A DNA stretch of 64,000 nt from Brachynemurus nebulosus (GCA_035578155.1 JAPWDM010000012.1:11228501-11292500); one strand, 5' to 3'. Counted from the stretch's first letter, positions 41,237 through 58,284 are shown. Notes: generated from the sequence alone by a model not told the origin. Numbers and translations: made by a program.

Positions 41237-41238
<2 letters not shown>
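40575..41238. other. AT-rich sequence, no gene seen
   Basis: Plain intronic sequence between the TTAA element and the TA tract at 41239. Confidence 0.4.

Positions 41239-41284
<46 letters not shown>
41239..41284. repeat. (TA)n tract, left half, split by the hAT element
   Basis: 46 bp of TA directly left of the hAT end; TA resumes directly after 45005. Confidence 0.9.
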
Positions 41285-45108
<3,824 letters not shown>

Positions 45109-45977
45109 AGATATAGATATATATAGTAATAATAATCGGCCAGAATGCTTTTACTTTGATATTTTACGAATATAATCAAAGTTTTGCGGTTATAAATATT
45201 GACATTGACGTTTAGTTGCTTCAAACTGTGACGTCACTATAGTGAGGTGTTTTCCCCGCCTTTTTCTCATTTAAAATTGTAGGGATATTTTTTTGATGAT
45301 TTTTTACAGAATCTGTCGAAAATAAAAAAAATCACTTAACTGATATGAAAAAATAATGCTTTTTGAAAATTTTTGTAACATCAGTCAAGTACCCTATTCA
45401 AAGTGAAACATTTAGGATCTACTTGACCAGACTGCTATGTGGTTTAATCAAAACTGATAAAAATTCTACATAAAAAACTTTACCGAAGCGTGCGTATTTT
45501 TTCTTACTACTAAGGCCTGGGACACACGAGCGTTAAGATAACGTACGTTGTAACGCACGTCATTTTTAACATACGTTACTATACTTGTCACACGAGCGTT
45601 GAAAATATTTCAATGACGTTCGTTGATTATAATACAAGATGGACGCTACTGAAACTGTTATACATTTTATTACCTGGCGATGCAATATTTAAGTTAAAAA
45701 ATAAAATAAAAAAATATTAGAAAAGAAAGTGGTACATCCCATAAATAGTTAGATATCTACACGGTCATTTTTATACTTCATATACAAAAGTACGTCTCAG
45801 AATTATGGAGGGTAAGGGGGAGTATCTCTTATGGGACTTGAATCGAAAGAGTGGCCCCTGAATTTGATGAAATAATAGTTCAATAAGTAACCAGAACGGC
45901 GCTGATAAGCAATCAGGGTTCAATCTGAACTTAGCAATTATAAGTGAAGTGAAGTATGCTAAAGGGAAATACTAACT

Positions 45978-46091
45978 GTTAAAAACAATAAAAATTGAAT
46001 TAAAAACAATAAAAATTGAATTAAATATAAAAACAATAAAAATTGAATTAAATATAACAATTAAAACTGTTAAAAACAATAAAAACTGTTG
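45978..46091. repeat. Minisatellite AAAAACAATAAAAATTGAATT
   Basis: Four to five imperfect copies of AAAAACAATAAAAATTGAA, some with an extra TAAATAT. Confidence 0.75.
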
Positions 46092-46628
46092 TTTCAGTTT
46101 TAAAATTTTCAGCGCTTAATTTTAAATTTAAGAATTTTATTACGCTAGCGCCATCTTAATTTCATCTACTTTTGGGGCCACTTTTTATATATGGAGTAGG
46201 GATGTCGTTTTTTAAAAAAAAAAATCGATTTTTGAATCGATTCGTAATTGCCAACAAAGGAATCGATACTTAAATTATCGATTGTATTCAAAATCGATTC
46301 CAAGAAATCGATTCAAATTTGCTGTTGCAAAAGTGGCGGTAATTTTTAAGTAAAAATTTATAATTCAGAAAGATGAACTTCCGAAGTTTTTTAAGAAGAA
46401 AAATATTAAGCGTATTGGAAAACGGAGAATTTTGATATGCTATCTGGTGGCCCGAAAATAAACTACTGCGGAAAGGCTATTTGTACATTTCATATAAATC
46501 AAGTGAACTTTAATCAGCTGTAATATTTTTTATGGCTTGTCATTAAAAATATTTTACCCTAATTTAATCAAAGGTAATACATGAAAATTGCTCAAATTAT
46601 GGAATTTTCATCACGAAAAAGTAAAAGT

Positions 46629-46824
46629 ATACTGTTGTGTGTTTGAATGCAACATTAGAAGGTCCCAAGAATGATATACAAATGTTGCTACAATCGTAAT
46701 ATAACAAAGAAGAATTGGTTGGTCGCTGATTAGCACGGATAAACATTCAGAAAATAGGTAAAATAGTTATGCCTTCAATGAGAGTTTGTCCAGTTCATTT
46801 TAAACCACAAGATTTTATTACATA
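46629..46824 (+). pseudogene. THAP zinc-finger domain remnant
   Basis: First part reads VYCCVFECNIRRSQE, matching the first Cys pair of a THAP finger. After a stop and a frame change comes RVCPVHFKPQDFI, which matches the THAP C-x2-H-F signature and following acidic-Phe. THAP domains are the DNA-binding domains of P-type and some other transposases. At least two in-frame stops make this inactive. Confidence 0.65.
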
Positions 46825-47111
46825 AGTATAATTACAAAACTTATTTTTTACTACCTAATCATATTTTAATCTATCTACTATAGGTAGTAATATACATCAA
46901 GAAAATATCTGTCCCATCTTTCAAGCTTCAATATTATACAATCAATACAAAGTTTGATTCATTAAGAGAAACTCGAGCCCTATTAAAAGAGAAAACATTT
47001 AAGGAAGATTTCTTCATAAAAATGTTCAAATAAGAAATAATCGACTATTTCTCACGGTAATCTAGAAGCAATTAACAATCTAGAAGGAAAAACAAAAAAA
47101 AGAAAGGGGAG

Positions 47112-47327
47112 ATGAAGAAGGCAATGTATGTAATTGATGTCATGAAAGAAAAAATTAATGAAATCGAATTTACAATTGAATCGAATGTTACCAGTGTCAT
47201 AAAGGAATTGACTAACTTCAAAGTACATGTTTCTAGCGATTTAGTGTTCCCAAAATTTTCTACGTTTATTATATCTGATAGCGAATTAAGTATTGCAACT
47301 AGCATTTCAAACATTAACTACAACTGA
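47112..47327 (+). pseudogene. Helical Glu/Lys-rich reading frame after the THAP remnant
   Basis: 71 codons (VIDVMKEKINEIEF...), probably coiled-coil. After a frame change the sequence reads FIWLPSGDKSKNYCG. Probably the middle of the same decayed transposase; no catalytic motif seen. Confidence 0.4.
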
Positions 47328-49390
47328 AAAATTAACGAAAAAAAAATTAGCAAATTTTTGGAATGCTGTTCCTATTTTTTTTATAATAATTTTTTGTTGC
47401 CAAGCAAAAATGGACAATTCAAAATTGCCACTATTTATTTGGCTGCCATCTGGTGACAAATCGAAAAACTACTGCGGATAGGCTAAATATTAAACCACGC
47501 CTCCATTCGATTTTCCAATACAACTGTACATACTTAATTACCAACATTTTTTTAAAATTTTATTCTATGGTGTAGAGATGAATCACAACATCACAGCAAA
47601 GTTGACAATTTTTATTTTCATATATAAAAATGCTAATTGTATAAATATTATCTAAATTGTACTAACTGTTAAGAAGTTTTTTTTATTTAATTATATACAA
47701 AGTTTTTTTATAGATTAAGAGATAAAAAAATAATTATAATTTCTTTTTTTTAAATTTCCCGCTTAAACTTTATTGTTTGGTACATGGTACAGTTGTCAGT
47801 TTGTCAATTTTGACAATTTGATTTGATGCATAGATTTGATTGTATGTATTTGATGCGTTTGATGGTTTAAAATTTAATAATCGTAATACCGATAATAGAT
47901 ATAAATTTAAATTAATAAATAAATAGCAACGTATAAATAAAAAAGCAATTTATCTTTTGAAAAAGAAAAATCGTTTCGCGATTTCCATAAAATAAAAATC
48001 GATGTGTGAATCGATCTCAAAATCAATAATCGATTAAAAATCGGTTTCCATACTTCCGATTAATCGATTTCTCGATTTATCGATTAAAAAACGACATCCC
48101 TAATATGGAGATACTTCTCCTGATACTCTACCCTCCATACTCAGAACTAATGATGAAAAATTTTTCAATTATTTCCAAATGTCGAAAAATTCTTTTGATG
48201 AACTGCTGTCTTTCTTAAAAATTTGATTAAAATTTGTTAAAAAATAAAACAACAGCAAAAAAAAAAATTAATAAAATATAATCTTAATTTTTTTTTTTTT
48301 TATACTAATAATCAAATCAAAAATACCAAAAATACGGACGTTAATAATATAACGTGTGAATTCTATCAATATGTTGTATACAATGCTACAAGTGGCTACA
48401 ACGGACGTTCAGTAATTTCAACGTCTGTCTAGCTTGACCACGTTGACAATCAACGGTACGTCCGTCAGCAACGTACGTCAAAACAGACGGACGTTGATCG
48501 TGTGTCCGCTCGTATTTAAAATATAATAAGCTACAACGTACGTGGTAACGTGCGTTGTAACGGACGTTATTTTAACGCTCGTGTGTCCCGAGCCTAAACT
48601 GATTTTTATAGTAAAGTTACTTCTATCTTCCCATTATCTTACTGTTGTTTGTTAACTTGTTATTAAATAAAATATAAAATTTAAAGCGTTACCTTCATCT
48701 AAATTACCAAAAATTCAGACTTGAATTTTTTTTTTATTTTTTTTTTTTGTGAAAATGAGATTTTATTAAAGGTTTATTCTACATAATTATTTCGAGTATA
48801 CTGAAAAAATTTTTAAATAAGAAAAATGGCGACTCAAACGCAATTTTATCAGCGTCCGAAATAAAAGCAAAATTTTTTTCGTCATTTGTATTCGATTTGG
48901 GGATGAAGTACACAAGATTATTAAAACATTGTGATATTTTTTAAAGTGGCGGCATTTTGAGAAAATTGTTCATTTTTTCGCTGAAAAACTGGATTTAGTT
49001 TGTTTATAAAAACTCTAATTTTCAACCAATCATAAAAATCCTCTGTACTTCGTTAGATCATGTTTCTAAGAGTTTGTATATAGTTTAAATTTCAGGTCTG
49101 TCGAATGAAAAGCGCCCCCGCTTTGGTTTCGCTATGTGTTTAAAAAATGTATATTCAAAAAATTTGCTTTGTGTACCTAAATATATGTAAAACAATTCCT
49201 TAAATTCTGATTTTCTGATAAGTAAGCAAAATTTAACGCCTTAAGAACGGAGGAAAATAAGTTAAGAATGACTTCGAGTCCCTCTTAACGTAGTAAGAAA
49301 TCGGATATCTTTATTTAATTAGAGTGAGAAATCAACAGGGCGGGCAACATATGGTATGTATTGATAATATGTTTCTGAAAGTTCAAAATA

Positions 49391-49725
49391 CCTCTGTCGC
49401 AGCATCCTGCATAACATAGCGAATTTCCCTTTATAAAAGTTAGTTTTTCTTGGAAACTAGTTGTCATAGAATAATAGTTTAAAGACGTTTTTTATGTGAT
49501 TTTTTCTCCTCTTTCCAATGGTGTAATACACAGAAGTTTTTGAATTAGGGGAAATTTTGACAAAAAACTAATTTTATTCACGAAAATTGCCGGAAAAACC
49601 ATGTTCCGGGTATCGGACGTGTCTGGTTAACGAGCTCGTCCAACGGTTTGAGACTTCCAATATTTTCACCAAATTTCATAAACGTAAGACATTTCGCTCG
49701 AGAGTTATCGCGCGGACAGCAATAC

Positions 49726-49785
<60 letters not shown>

Positions 49786-49880
49786 AGGAACCTCAAAACA
49801 AATTTCTGCCATAGTCCCGGGCTCAAGTCGCGTCATGACAGTGGCTGTAATAGCTGAATTCCATTCTGAATATTCGCTAA
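49391..49880. repeat. R-family repeat with (TA)n core
   Basis: Starts CTCTGTCGCAGCATCCTGC, has GAGAGTTATCGCGCGGACAG before (TA)n at 49729-49783, and ends with CTGAATTCCATTCTG and ATTCGCTA. Shortest complete-looking copy of the family in the window. Confidence 0.85.
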
Positions 49881-50578
49881 AATATACCTTCTTTGAAATT
49901 TAATGAAATCGCTGCATGTGCAAATAACCAAATTTAAATAAAAGTCTCTTTTAAGTGGGTAGCAACTTTTAATTAGTTAGCAACAGTACTTACCATTTAA
50001 AATAAAAATATTATTAGTTAACAGAAACTTTGGCAGTTGAATAAATACCTATCTAAAGCGCGTGGGCATATACATATTTGAGTAAACCAAACACTAATAA
50101 TTTTTTATCAATGATGGTAATACCCAGAAACAGAACAAAATCTATTTTAAGAATTTCAAATAACAGATGGAATTATTAACCTAAGATAAATTAATATGTA
50201 AATTTTGAATTTTAATTTTATAATTTACTACGTAATTTTCACACAAAAACGGGCAGTAATTTGCATAATTTTAATTTTATATAATTTCGTTTTTATTATG
50301 TAATAAAGGGACGTATTAAAATATCCCGTTAGAAAAGAAAATTTACCTAGATACAAAATTTTATAAATCAAATAAAATTTTAGAAATGTCAAATTCGTTT
50401 TTATAATGTACAAGTTAAATTATTTCATTCATATTTTACGTCACGGAAAGGAGCATTTTGTTAACAATTAGCTTGAAACGAATATTCGGCAACTATTCGG
50501 CACATTCAGCCATTTTTTGATATTCGGCCGAATACCAACTAGTGGAAAAAAATAAAATCTGACACATTCCTTTATCTA

Positions 50579-50740
50579 CAGGGTGTCAGAGAAATAAGTG
50601 TTAATATTTTGAGGGGTGACTCATAGCACCCTGTAGACACTAAAACCGCAGGAATTTTTTCGGAATTAACAGTCGCTTCCCCCTTAAAAGGATAAGAGTT
50701 ATTTCCTTTACATCCTGTATATAATATATACACACATACG

Positions 50741-50820
<80 letters not shown>

Positions 50821-50932
50821 CACATGAGGAGTGACGCGACTGTTAATTCCGAAAAATTCTTGCGGTTTTAGTGTCTACAGGGTGCTATGAGTCACCCCTC
50901 AAAATATTAACACTTATTTCTCTGACACCCTG
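50579..50932. mobile_element. TA-flanked foldback element CAGGGTGTCAGAG
   Basis: Ends CAGGGTGTCAGAGAAATAAG in perfect inverted order, bordered by TA, arms about 100 bp, (TA)n at 50741-50815 in the loop. Each arm contains GACTCATAGCACCCTGTAG and AAAACCGCA, a module shared with the 484 bp MITEs. Confidence 0.85.
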
Positions 50933-50984
50933 TATAGTTAAAGTAGACAAAAAATAATCCTAAATTATCTAAACTCTAAATAGG

Positions 50985-51480
50985 CGTTTCTCAACCACTT
51001 TTTCGATCACGGCCCGGTAAAATCTTGGATTATTTTGTACAGATCGGTCACATTTTTAAGTATAACGGAAATATTAGAAACACTTCTTTAATTTTTAAAT
51101 AGAACTCTTTTAGTCTGGAGTCATTTTCGCCATAAACAAATATAGCACATATTAGGTAGTGTAATATGAAATGTCGTTTTCCGGCCACTTAGTCTACAAC
51201 GTAGGTAATTCGGATTATTCAACACTTTCTTAAGCATTCGAGAAATGTTTAAATTAATTTTGAATAGAATTTTTTAGTTCGGAGTCATTTCCGCCATTAA
51301 CTAAAATAACCACTAGGTCGTGTAATATGAAATGTCGTTTCCCGACCACTTGGTCTAAGTACTATGTAATTTAGAAAAATATTGACACTTTCATTAGCGA
51401 AATGTTTAAAAACAATTCTTTAATTTTAAACAGAGAATTATTGTAGCCTGAATTCATTTCCACAGTTTAAAAATACACAC
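50985..51480. repeat. Tandem units of about 150 bp, possibly a hAT left end
   Basis: GTAATATGAAATGTCGTTT.CC then CCACTT.GTCTA occurs at about 51160-51195 and 51320-51355, each with GGAGTCATTTYCGCCAT before it. 50985-51000 (AGGCGTTTCTCAACCAC) resembles a Charlie-type hAT end, without a partner. Confidence 0.5.
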
Positions 51481-52277
51481 AGACACACACATACAGCTAC
51501 CTAATCATGATATGCGTAGGTACTGTTTTGTATAGGCACTTATTTAGAAATATTTAAAGAATTAAAAGAATATTTCCTTAATAAGGTAGGTAGTTCCAAG
51601 AATCCATTATTTTTGTGATAATATACGAAAAAAATAGATAGACAATTTAATCAAGTTTTTCGATTAAACCATTCAAGTTAAAAAAATTATAAGTGACATC
51701 TTTAAGCAAAATCTGTTGAAAGTGACCCCCTATTTCTTTAATAGATATTAAAAATACCTAATTTTAAATTTAAATATTAATAAAATACTTATTTCGAACA
51801 CCAAAAATAACAAAATTTTGGAAATTAAAGTAGTTTTATCATTTAATTTTTAGCAGAAGTGTTCGATTAAACGCTGAATATTGGTGTGTTTTGGGGAAAA
51901 AAAGATATTAAAAAACAACCTATCCAAATGCGTTAACCACCTTCATATAGCAATCATCTTTAATTATTCATCATGATATACGAAACAAACAGGTATACTA
52001 TTAATAAATAATCACCATAATAAAATGAAAAGGGTATGACATTTAATTTAATACAAAATTGTTAAGGACTTTTTTGTTTTGTTATTAATGTAAATTTGTT
52101 AATTGAGGTTATGTGTGTTGTCTAATTTAGACTTTCAGTATTCATAAGTGAATAATAATCAAATGAAAAAAAAACATTTTTTGTAATGAATTAAATAGCC
52201 TATAATGGTATCAAAATGGCTTACTTTTTTCACGCGCGTAAAAAAAAAGTAAATAAATAATATTCGTTTCTACAGTG

Positions 52278-53151
52278 TTATCGACGGAGGTACGGACCTT
52301 TTCTGTAGGGGGTAAATTGATGTTATTGGTAGCGTTGAAAACCCTACAGAAAGGTCGGGGTTCGAACTCCTGATCACTACGATAGACTTGCGGGAATTTA
52401 AGGGTGTTCTCTTTTCACTCAATAAAATAATGGTTTCAATTTAACAATTTTATTAACAAACAAATAAATAAAAGACACAAGAAACAAAATAGGAACATTA
52501 ATAACATAAAATACAATAAAACGATATAGGAATTGTTCCCCAAATAGACAGGTAAACATTTATAAACAAAAGTTAAAATACAAGCGACAGAATCAGGACT
52601 TACCTGGACACAAGTTATTCCCGTGGTTTAATTACAAGCTCTTGCTATTGGCCACCAAAACAAACTTCCCAATTACGACCTTGAGCATGTTAAATTACCC
52701 TGAGTAGCCCATCCCCCTGCTAGCAACTAGCTACAAGCTCCAGTGCTCTTTACCACTCCATACTATTCTCCTCGACTTCTCTTTCTCCGACTACTCCCCG
52801 ACTACTCTACTTTGACTACATCGCTTTGACCACTTCTTTTCTTCTCCACTTTGACTACTTCTTTTGACTACTATCCGACTTCTCCGCTCCTTTTCCCGGA
52901 CTACTCTACTTTGACTACTTCACTTCTCCACTCTGACTACTTCTTTTGACTACTCTCCGTCTACTCCGCTCCTTCTCCCCGACTACTCTCTGATTATCGT
53001 TTTACAACTCTTTTATATTATTGTTCGACCCACATACTCACGTCATTTTTATCAGAGTCAGTCAGCAGAAAGTATGGATTAGTAAATCGTCGATATTTTT
53101 TGGTTGTTTGTTTTGGTTTACTGGCCTCGTTAACAACTTGTGTCCCAACAA
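52278..53151 (-). mobile_element. Possible solo LTR
   Basis: Read on the minus strand: TGTTGGGACACAAGTTG at the start, a purine-rich zone of repeated GAAGTAGTCAAAGT words (plus strand 52768-52995), AATAAA near 52437-52458, and an end at TCGATAACA. TG...CA ends with an internal poly(A) signal suggest an LTR, but no matching target duplication, primer site or partner LTR was found. Confidence 0.35.
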
Positions 53152-53300
53152 ATGGCCCGATTGCAACAACAGAAACGTTCCAGTTCAAGTCATAATTATT
53201 TATACGAATTAATTATCCTTATTTGTTTTTTTGCCTCCTCAGCAACTTAACCAATCAACTTAAAACTTTGCATAGAGATAGCTTAGAAAACAGAGATATA

Positions 53301-54048
53301 GTCCATTACACGCCACTTCATCCAGGTCATGTCACCCATGACCTCAGATTTAGCTGAAAATTTATTTATTTGTTTATTTATCCATCCTAATCATCTGTAC
53401 AAAATTTAAAAAAATTATCTCTACTAGTTTTCAAGTTATGAATTTTTGAAATTTAGCAAAATGAGGTTAAAATGATGTTTCTGTGGTATCACTTTCGGTG
53501 AGGTTATTATATTAAAAAATCCATAACTTCTGTAGTATTTAACATAAAGTAATAATTTGTTCATCAAAATGTTCAGAAAAGTCAGGAGATTACAGGAAAA
53601 ATAAATTTGATTAATTATCACTTCATGTTTCTATGTAATGCTTTGTTAGACTTAAATTTTGAGACATTTTTTAATCGTTAAACAAAAAATCTTTAAAAGT
53701 GATTATTGACCAAAGGCATAGCAGTAACCGAAGTAATTTTTTTTTAAATTTATCCTAAAGATGTAAACTAAAATAATCTGGAACAAAAATAATGGTTTTT
53801 CACCTGCTAATATTTTTCAGACAGGTACGACGTCTGGAAGCTCAAGAAACGAGTTTTTTGGAATAATTTCCCAAAATTCAAAATTTTTGTTTACACCATT
53901 GGAAAGAGGAGAAAAAATCATATAAAAAAGGTCCTTAAACTATTATTCTATGTCAACTAGTTTCCAAGAAAAACTAATTTTAAGACTAAATCTGAGGTCA
54001 TGGGTGACATTTTATGTTTTTATTGGATGATTTGAAATGAAATGACCC
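53301..54048. mobile_element. Palindrome-family element, one-arm copy, target duplication TATA
   Basis: Follows 12867-14196 closely from CATTACACGCCACTTCATCC to the R-family tail, then jumps at about 53985 to the opposite terminal zone (CTGAGGTCATGGGTGACATT) and ends AATGACCC. TATA at 53297-53300 and 54049-54052. Confidence 0.75.
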
Positions 54049-54322
54049 TATAGCTTACCTTTTACCCCGGGAAAACATTCTATTCCAGTAGAAAAATTTC
54101 AAAAGAGGAAATAACAATTCCCAATGGTGACACGATGTAAGTATACTTTATACGTATTAACATGACGTCATAATTGTAAAAACGCTCCCCATGCGAAACC
54201 GCCAACCACGTGGACCGCGTGACAATTAATTCAAAATGCATAAAATATTGTATGCAACACGTGTAAAATACGTATTTATTTTCACACGTCGTAATATTGT
54301 CTAAATCGATAGGCCTCGTCAC

Positions 54323-55275
54323 TGTAGAGCATGGATACCGGTATTTCGGTACTACCGAAAAACCGGAATACCGGACATTTTTATACGTTTTATAAAACCG
54401 GTATCAAAATTTCAAATACCGGTATTTCGGTTTCGGTATTAGCAAAATTAGATACTTTATATAATTACCTATTTTAAATATTTTTACGTTAGATTTACTA
54501 TTGGTATTGAATGGTTATAGAGTATTTTGTATATAGCAGTATAAGCATAGATCATAAATTATTAGAATATGTATTTCTTCAATTTTGTTTAATGTTTTCC
54601 ACATTTCCAAATGACCAAATACCTTGTATGTTCATATTATGTTTTTATACATAGTTTTTACAGAATACATATTATTAATTAATTTTTCTGTCGAAAAAAA
54701 TACCAAATTACCTATGTTTGGGTAAAATATTTTACTATTGTTGAATAATATTGTTAATTCTAATGGTATTTAAAAAATTCCTTGCTCTGTGTAAGTAAAA
54801 GGGTGAAATTTAAAAATTGATGTCCATGTATTTTATTAAAATTATTTTAGAATTGCCACCATGTCTTTGGACTATTTAAGCTGTGATTTTTCGCTCTTGC
54901 AGTTCGTGTGTATATCTCTTTAAATTAAATGCGCAGTAGAATCGAAGAAAATTTATATTTAATTATTATTTTTTGTTATTCCGTTTACTTTGTTTTACTA
55001 TTTTATATTTTGTATTTAATTTTAGTTAGATCTTTAAAATCTAAAAATGATGGAATTTGTTATTATTACTGTTATTTAAATTATTTTCCGTAAAACATAT
55101 TACCTACTTATACAAAAACGATTTTCATTAAGAGTGTTTTTAATATTTTTATTTTTTTCTATACCATTTTCATTCAATACAGAAAAAATATCGAAATACC
55201 GGAATTCCGATATTTTCAATTTTAATACCGAATAAATACCGGTATTATAAATAGACACCGGTATTCCAAGCCCTA
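54323..55275. mobile_element. hAT-like MITE, phrase ACCGGTAT
   Basis: Left TAGAGCATGGATACCGGT (just after a TG), right end read inward TAGGGCTTGGAATACCGGT. CTCGTCAC (54315-54322) and CTCGTCAA (55276-55283) make a 7/8 target duplication. ACCGGTAT, CCGGAAT and TTTCGGT words cluster at both ends; the middle is plain AT-rich sequence. Confidence 0.7.
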
Positions 55276-55740
55276 CTCGTCAAACTACTTCATGTTGCTA
55301 CTTGTTGCATAAATAACTATTCCAATTTTGTATTTAAACTAAAATACTTTTAGACTAGTTACTGAAATATTTGACAAATTTCTGACAAGAATAAAATTAC
55401 TTTTCAATAAATTAAGTAATTGAATTTTCTGGAGAGAATGTTTAAAAGATTCTTTCTTTGAGTAATTTAAATTTAATGGACAAAAATATTAAAATATTCC
55501 CTATAACAAAAGTTTATAACAATCATTTTAAATATGTGTTCAACAGTATAAAATAGTTTTCCAAACTAGAAACGCCAACATACATTCATAAAATACGTGT
55601 ACATGGTGTTTCATGTAAAAATTTCACTTCTTCCATTTTCCTAGTACTCTATTGTTACTAAAAATAAACTTATTCTCGCAGTTCTATCGACGACTTTTCA
55701 AGCAAACACATGAACGTATACAAGAAATTATCGCTATCTA

Positions 55741-56222
55741 CAGGGTGGAAAGTAAATAACTCTTGTCGCTTGCAGGGGTGACTCATAGCATCCTGTAGAC
55801 ACTAAAACCACAGGAATTTTTTGGGGATTAACAGTTTGAGGAAATCGCAAATGAACTGGCTCCACCATGTCTCCAAATTTTTCTAAGTACGGCCCTGACT
55901 AAATTATGCATAAACCTTTTTAGTACCAAAGGTACAAAATAATTTTGTTGATCAAAATTCAATAAAATTTTATAAATATGTTTACTTCTAGTTACTGTTT
56001 ATTGTATGTTGCTTTTTTAAAAACAGAAAATTTATCTTAAAATATAAGATAATCAGAGCTGGATTAAAAAAATTTTAAGGGCCCCTTTTTTGACCCACAT
56101 TTAGTATCAAATTTTCTCTGTTAAAAAATACTTCTGATTCAAATTTATTGGCAAATATTAATTACGTGGGTGAGATCTACCCGTACTGTTTTCATAGCGA
56201 GACTTATATACTTTCCACCCTG
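55741..56222 (-). mobile_element. 484 bp MITE CAGGGTGGAAA, copy 2
   Basis: Same element as 38330-38813 in reverse, bordered by TA, ends CAGGGTGGAAAGTA and TACTTTCCACCCTG. The near-identical length (482 bp) and order of landmarks show recent common origin. Confidence 0.85.
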
Positions 56223-56227
56223 TAGAG

Positions 56228-57839
56228 TAGTGATGTGCCAAACTGTTCTTTTTACGGAACAGTTCCGAAGCGAACAGTTCTGTAAAAAGAACAGTTCCAG
56301 AGGAACAGTTTCACAAGAACAGTTTGCAAAAGAACAGGTTTCAAAAGAACAGTTTCTAAAAGAACAGTTTTATGTATACTCATATCTGTTCATTAAGCGA
56401 GAACTGTTCATGGTACAAACAACAGTTTGTAGGACGACATCATTCTAGTAATATATTCAACTAGGTATTTCACTTACAATTTTGTTAGTACATAAAAATA
56501 ATTTCGTTGATATTTACAAAAAATATAATCGTATATTGTGCAATAAGTGCGGGAAATTGTCGATTGCCCACGAAAGCGAAATTGAGCGCACTCACTACAT
56601 TCGTGCGCCATTCGCTTGAGTGGGCAATCGACAATCCCGCACGAATTGCACATACTATTTTTTATTACGAATTTGACATACTTTTTTCTATTATTATTAC
56701 TATTTTTGACATTTTTATTACTTTTTAAAATATTTTTAATTGTTCGTCTTTTTTTTCTGAATTAATTATTGTTTAAATGACTTTGTTGATGGTTTCTATA
56801 GAAATAATTATGAAATATTTATTAAATGAAAAATCAAGAGGCGGCTTTGTGTGTTTTGATTAAATTTTGCGTGTTTTATTGTCAATTTGCGTGTGGAAAG
56901 TTACTTTCCGCACGCAAAAAAGTATGTGGGAAGAGTACAGTGGGCAAACAGCTATTTTGCGTACAGAAATGTGTACGCCAAGTTAGTACTTCTCCCGCAT
57001 GAGTAATAAAAAATTAATAATTGTCAAGCTGCAAATACAAAATAAATAATGAATTTCAAATTATAAATATCAGTTATGTTTTATTCTAAATTCACACATT
57101 CATCAATTATTTAAAAAGTTACTTTTGGAGACAAACTGTTAATTCCATTTTTAATAAACCACATTAGTATTTTCTTAAAAATAAAATATTTTTTGGACAT
57201 ATTTGGTTTTCAAACCACTTTTTTGGTCGTTTATTATTGTGTCCGGTTTTGGAAAAATTCATTCTGATGGAACTGAAGTTGCCAGTATACAACATTTCAA
57301 CATATCAAAACATTTAATTCAGGATAATATGTTTATTTCTACGATATCAACCATCGATTAGTTTTTTGGTTTCACTAAAATTGACTAAATTAAACTTGCT
57401 TTATTTTTTGCACCATTGCAGTGTAGTTTACTTAGTATAAGCTTCCACAGAAATGTTGAATCTTATGCTGAATAGCTGAATGTCTGACTGACAATAACCA
57501 TTATATTATATTATTTAAATTCAAAATTTACATCAAACAATGCTACTTTATCCGTTATATCCGCTAAAATTTAAAATAAAAATCTACCAACAGAGTTTAT
57601 TGTAGTGGAGACATCTATAATATTAAAGTGTCATCGTGGTCAACTATTTAAAGAACAGAGAATACGTATGTACGTATAATACATATATATAACAACATAT
57701 CGCTGAAAAGTTTTACAAATTGAACAGATATAATTATGAATAAAGCACAGAACAGATGAACAGGTGAACCACAGATGAACAGATAAACAGGCTAAATCGC
57801 GGAACTGTTCATTTGCGGAGTAGTACTTTATTTGCGGAA
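56228..57839. mobile_element. hAT-like element, phrase GAACAGTTC
   Basis: Left end TAGTGATGTGCCAAACTGTT followed by about ten GAACAGTT words (56228-56375). CTGTAGAG at 56220-56227 recurs at 57840-57847. The right side repeats GAACAG and GAACTGTTC words (57723-57838), but the extreme right terminus does not match the left, so the right boundary is tentative. Confidence 0.5.
56533..56650. repeat. Hairpin with 45 bp arms
   Basis: TGTGCAATAAGTGCGGGAAA and ATTGTCGATTGCCCAC mirrored by GTGGGCAATCGACAAT and CCCGCAC. A related TCCCGCATGAGTAATA lies at 56995-57010, and CGTGTGGAAAGTTACTTTCCGCACG-type symmetry at 56890-56915. Confidence 0.75.
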
Positions 57840-58284
57840 CTGTAGAGTAGTGTAGACTATTTACACGTCCATTATCAGATAAAATATTTCCATAAAACAT
57901 GCTGTAACGTACGTAAAATTTAGTTTTATAACAATGCACCGAAGCATCGTAACTTCTCGAGGCGTTACTACATATGTACATGAATTGGCGTCGCACTGCA
58001 GGCTGCAATGATATCAACAAGAACGAAGTTTTCTTGTGTCGGTTTATGTTCGATTGTCGATCATTTCCTTCTTGTTCCCCGCCTGCACGCGAACATTTCA
58101 AGTATCCGACATTTTATCTGGCATTTAAATTGATAGTTAAAAATGTTCGGGAAAAGTTTCTAGATAATTTTTGTATGTTTTTTGTATGTTTTGTTAGTGT
58201 TCCGTAGCCAGATTGGTAAAGCAGAACATATTGAATCACTTCGATGTCCATCCCTCTGAAACTATTTGACGTGAAAATTTCGCA

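Larger units (their letters stand above)
46197..48102 (+). mobile_element. hAT-like element with THAP remnant, nested; phrase AATCGAT
   Basis: Perfect 8 bp duplication ATATGGAG at 46189-46196 and 48103-48110. Ends TAGGGATGTCGTTTTTTAA in inverted order, fitting YARNG. Subterminal zones are dense in AATCGAT/ATCGATT. Two direct repeats (ATCTGGTG...AACTACTGCGGA..GGCTA at about 46443-46487 and 47448-47485) bracket the coding remnants. P-type and hAT elements both make 8 bp duplications, so the class is open. Confidence 0.82.
45514..48594. mobile_element. PIF/Harbinger-like non-autonomous element, phrase ACGTACGTT
   Basis: TAA at 45511-45513 and 48595-48597. Ends GGCCTGGGACACACGAGCG and, read inward from the right, GGCTCGGGACACACGAGCG, then matching AACGT.CGTT words. 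Subterminal regions repeat ACGTACGTT and ACGGACGTT. About 1.9 kb of its 3.1 kb is a later insertion (46197-48102). A 3 bp TAA duplication fits Harbinger. Confidence 0.8.

Noticed and set aside
52347..52365. Separate tRNA-like B box (GGTTCGAACTCC)
   Set aside because: No A box at the right distance; it lies in the possible solo LTR and is probably chance.
57640..58101. 153-codon minus-strand frame
   Set aside because: It spans the boundary of the GAACAG element and unrelated flank, and has no recognisable domain.
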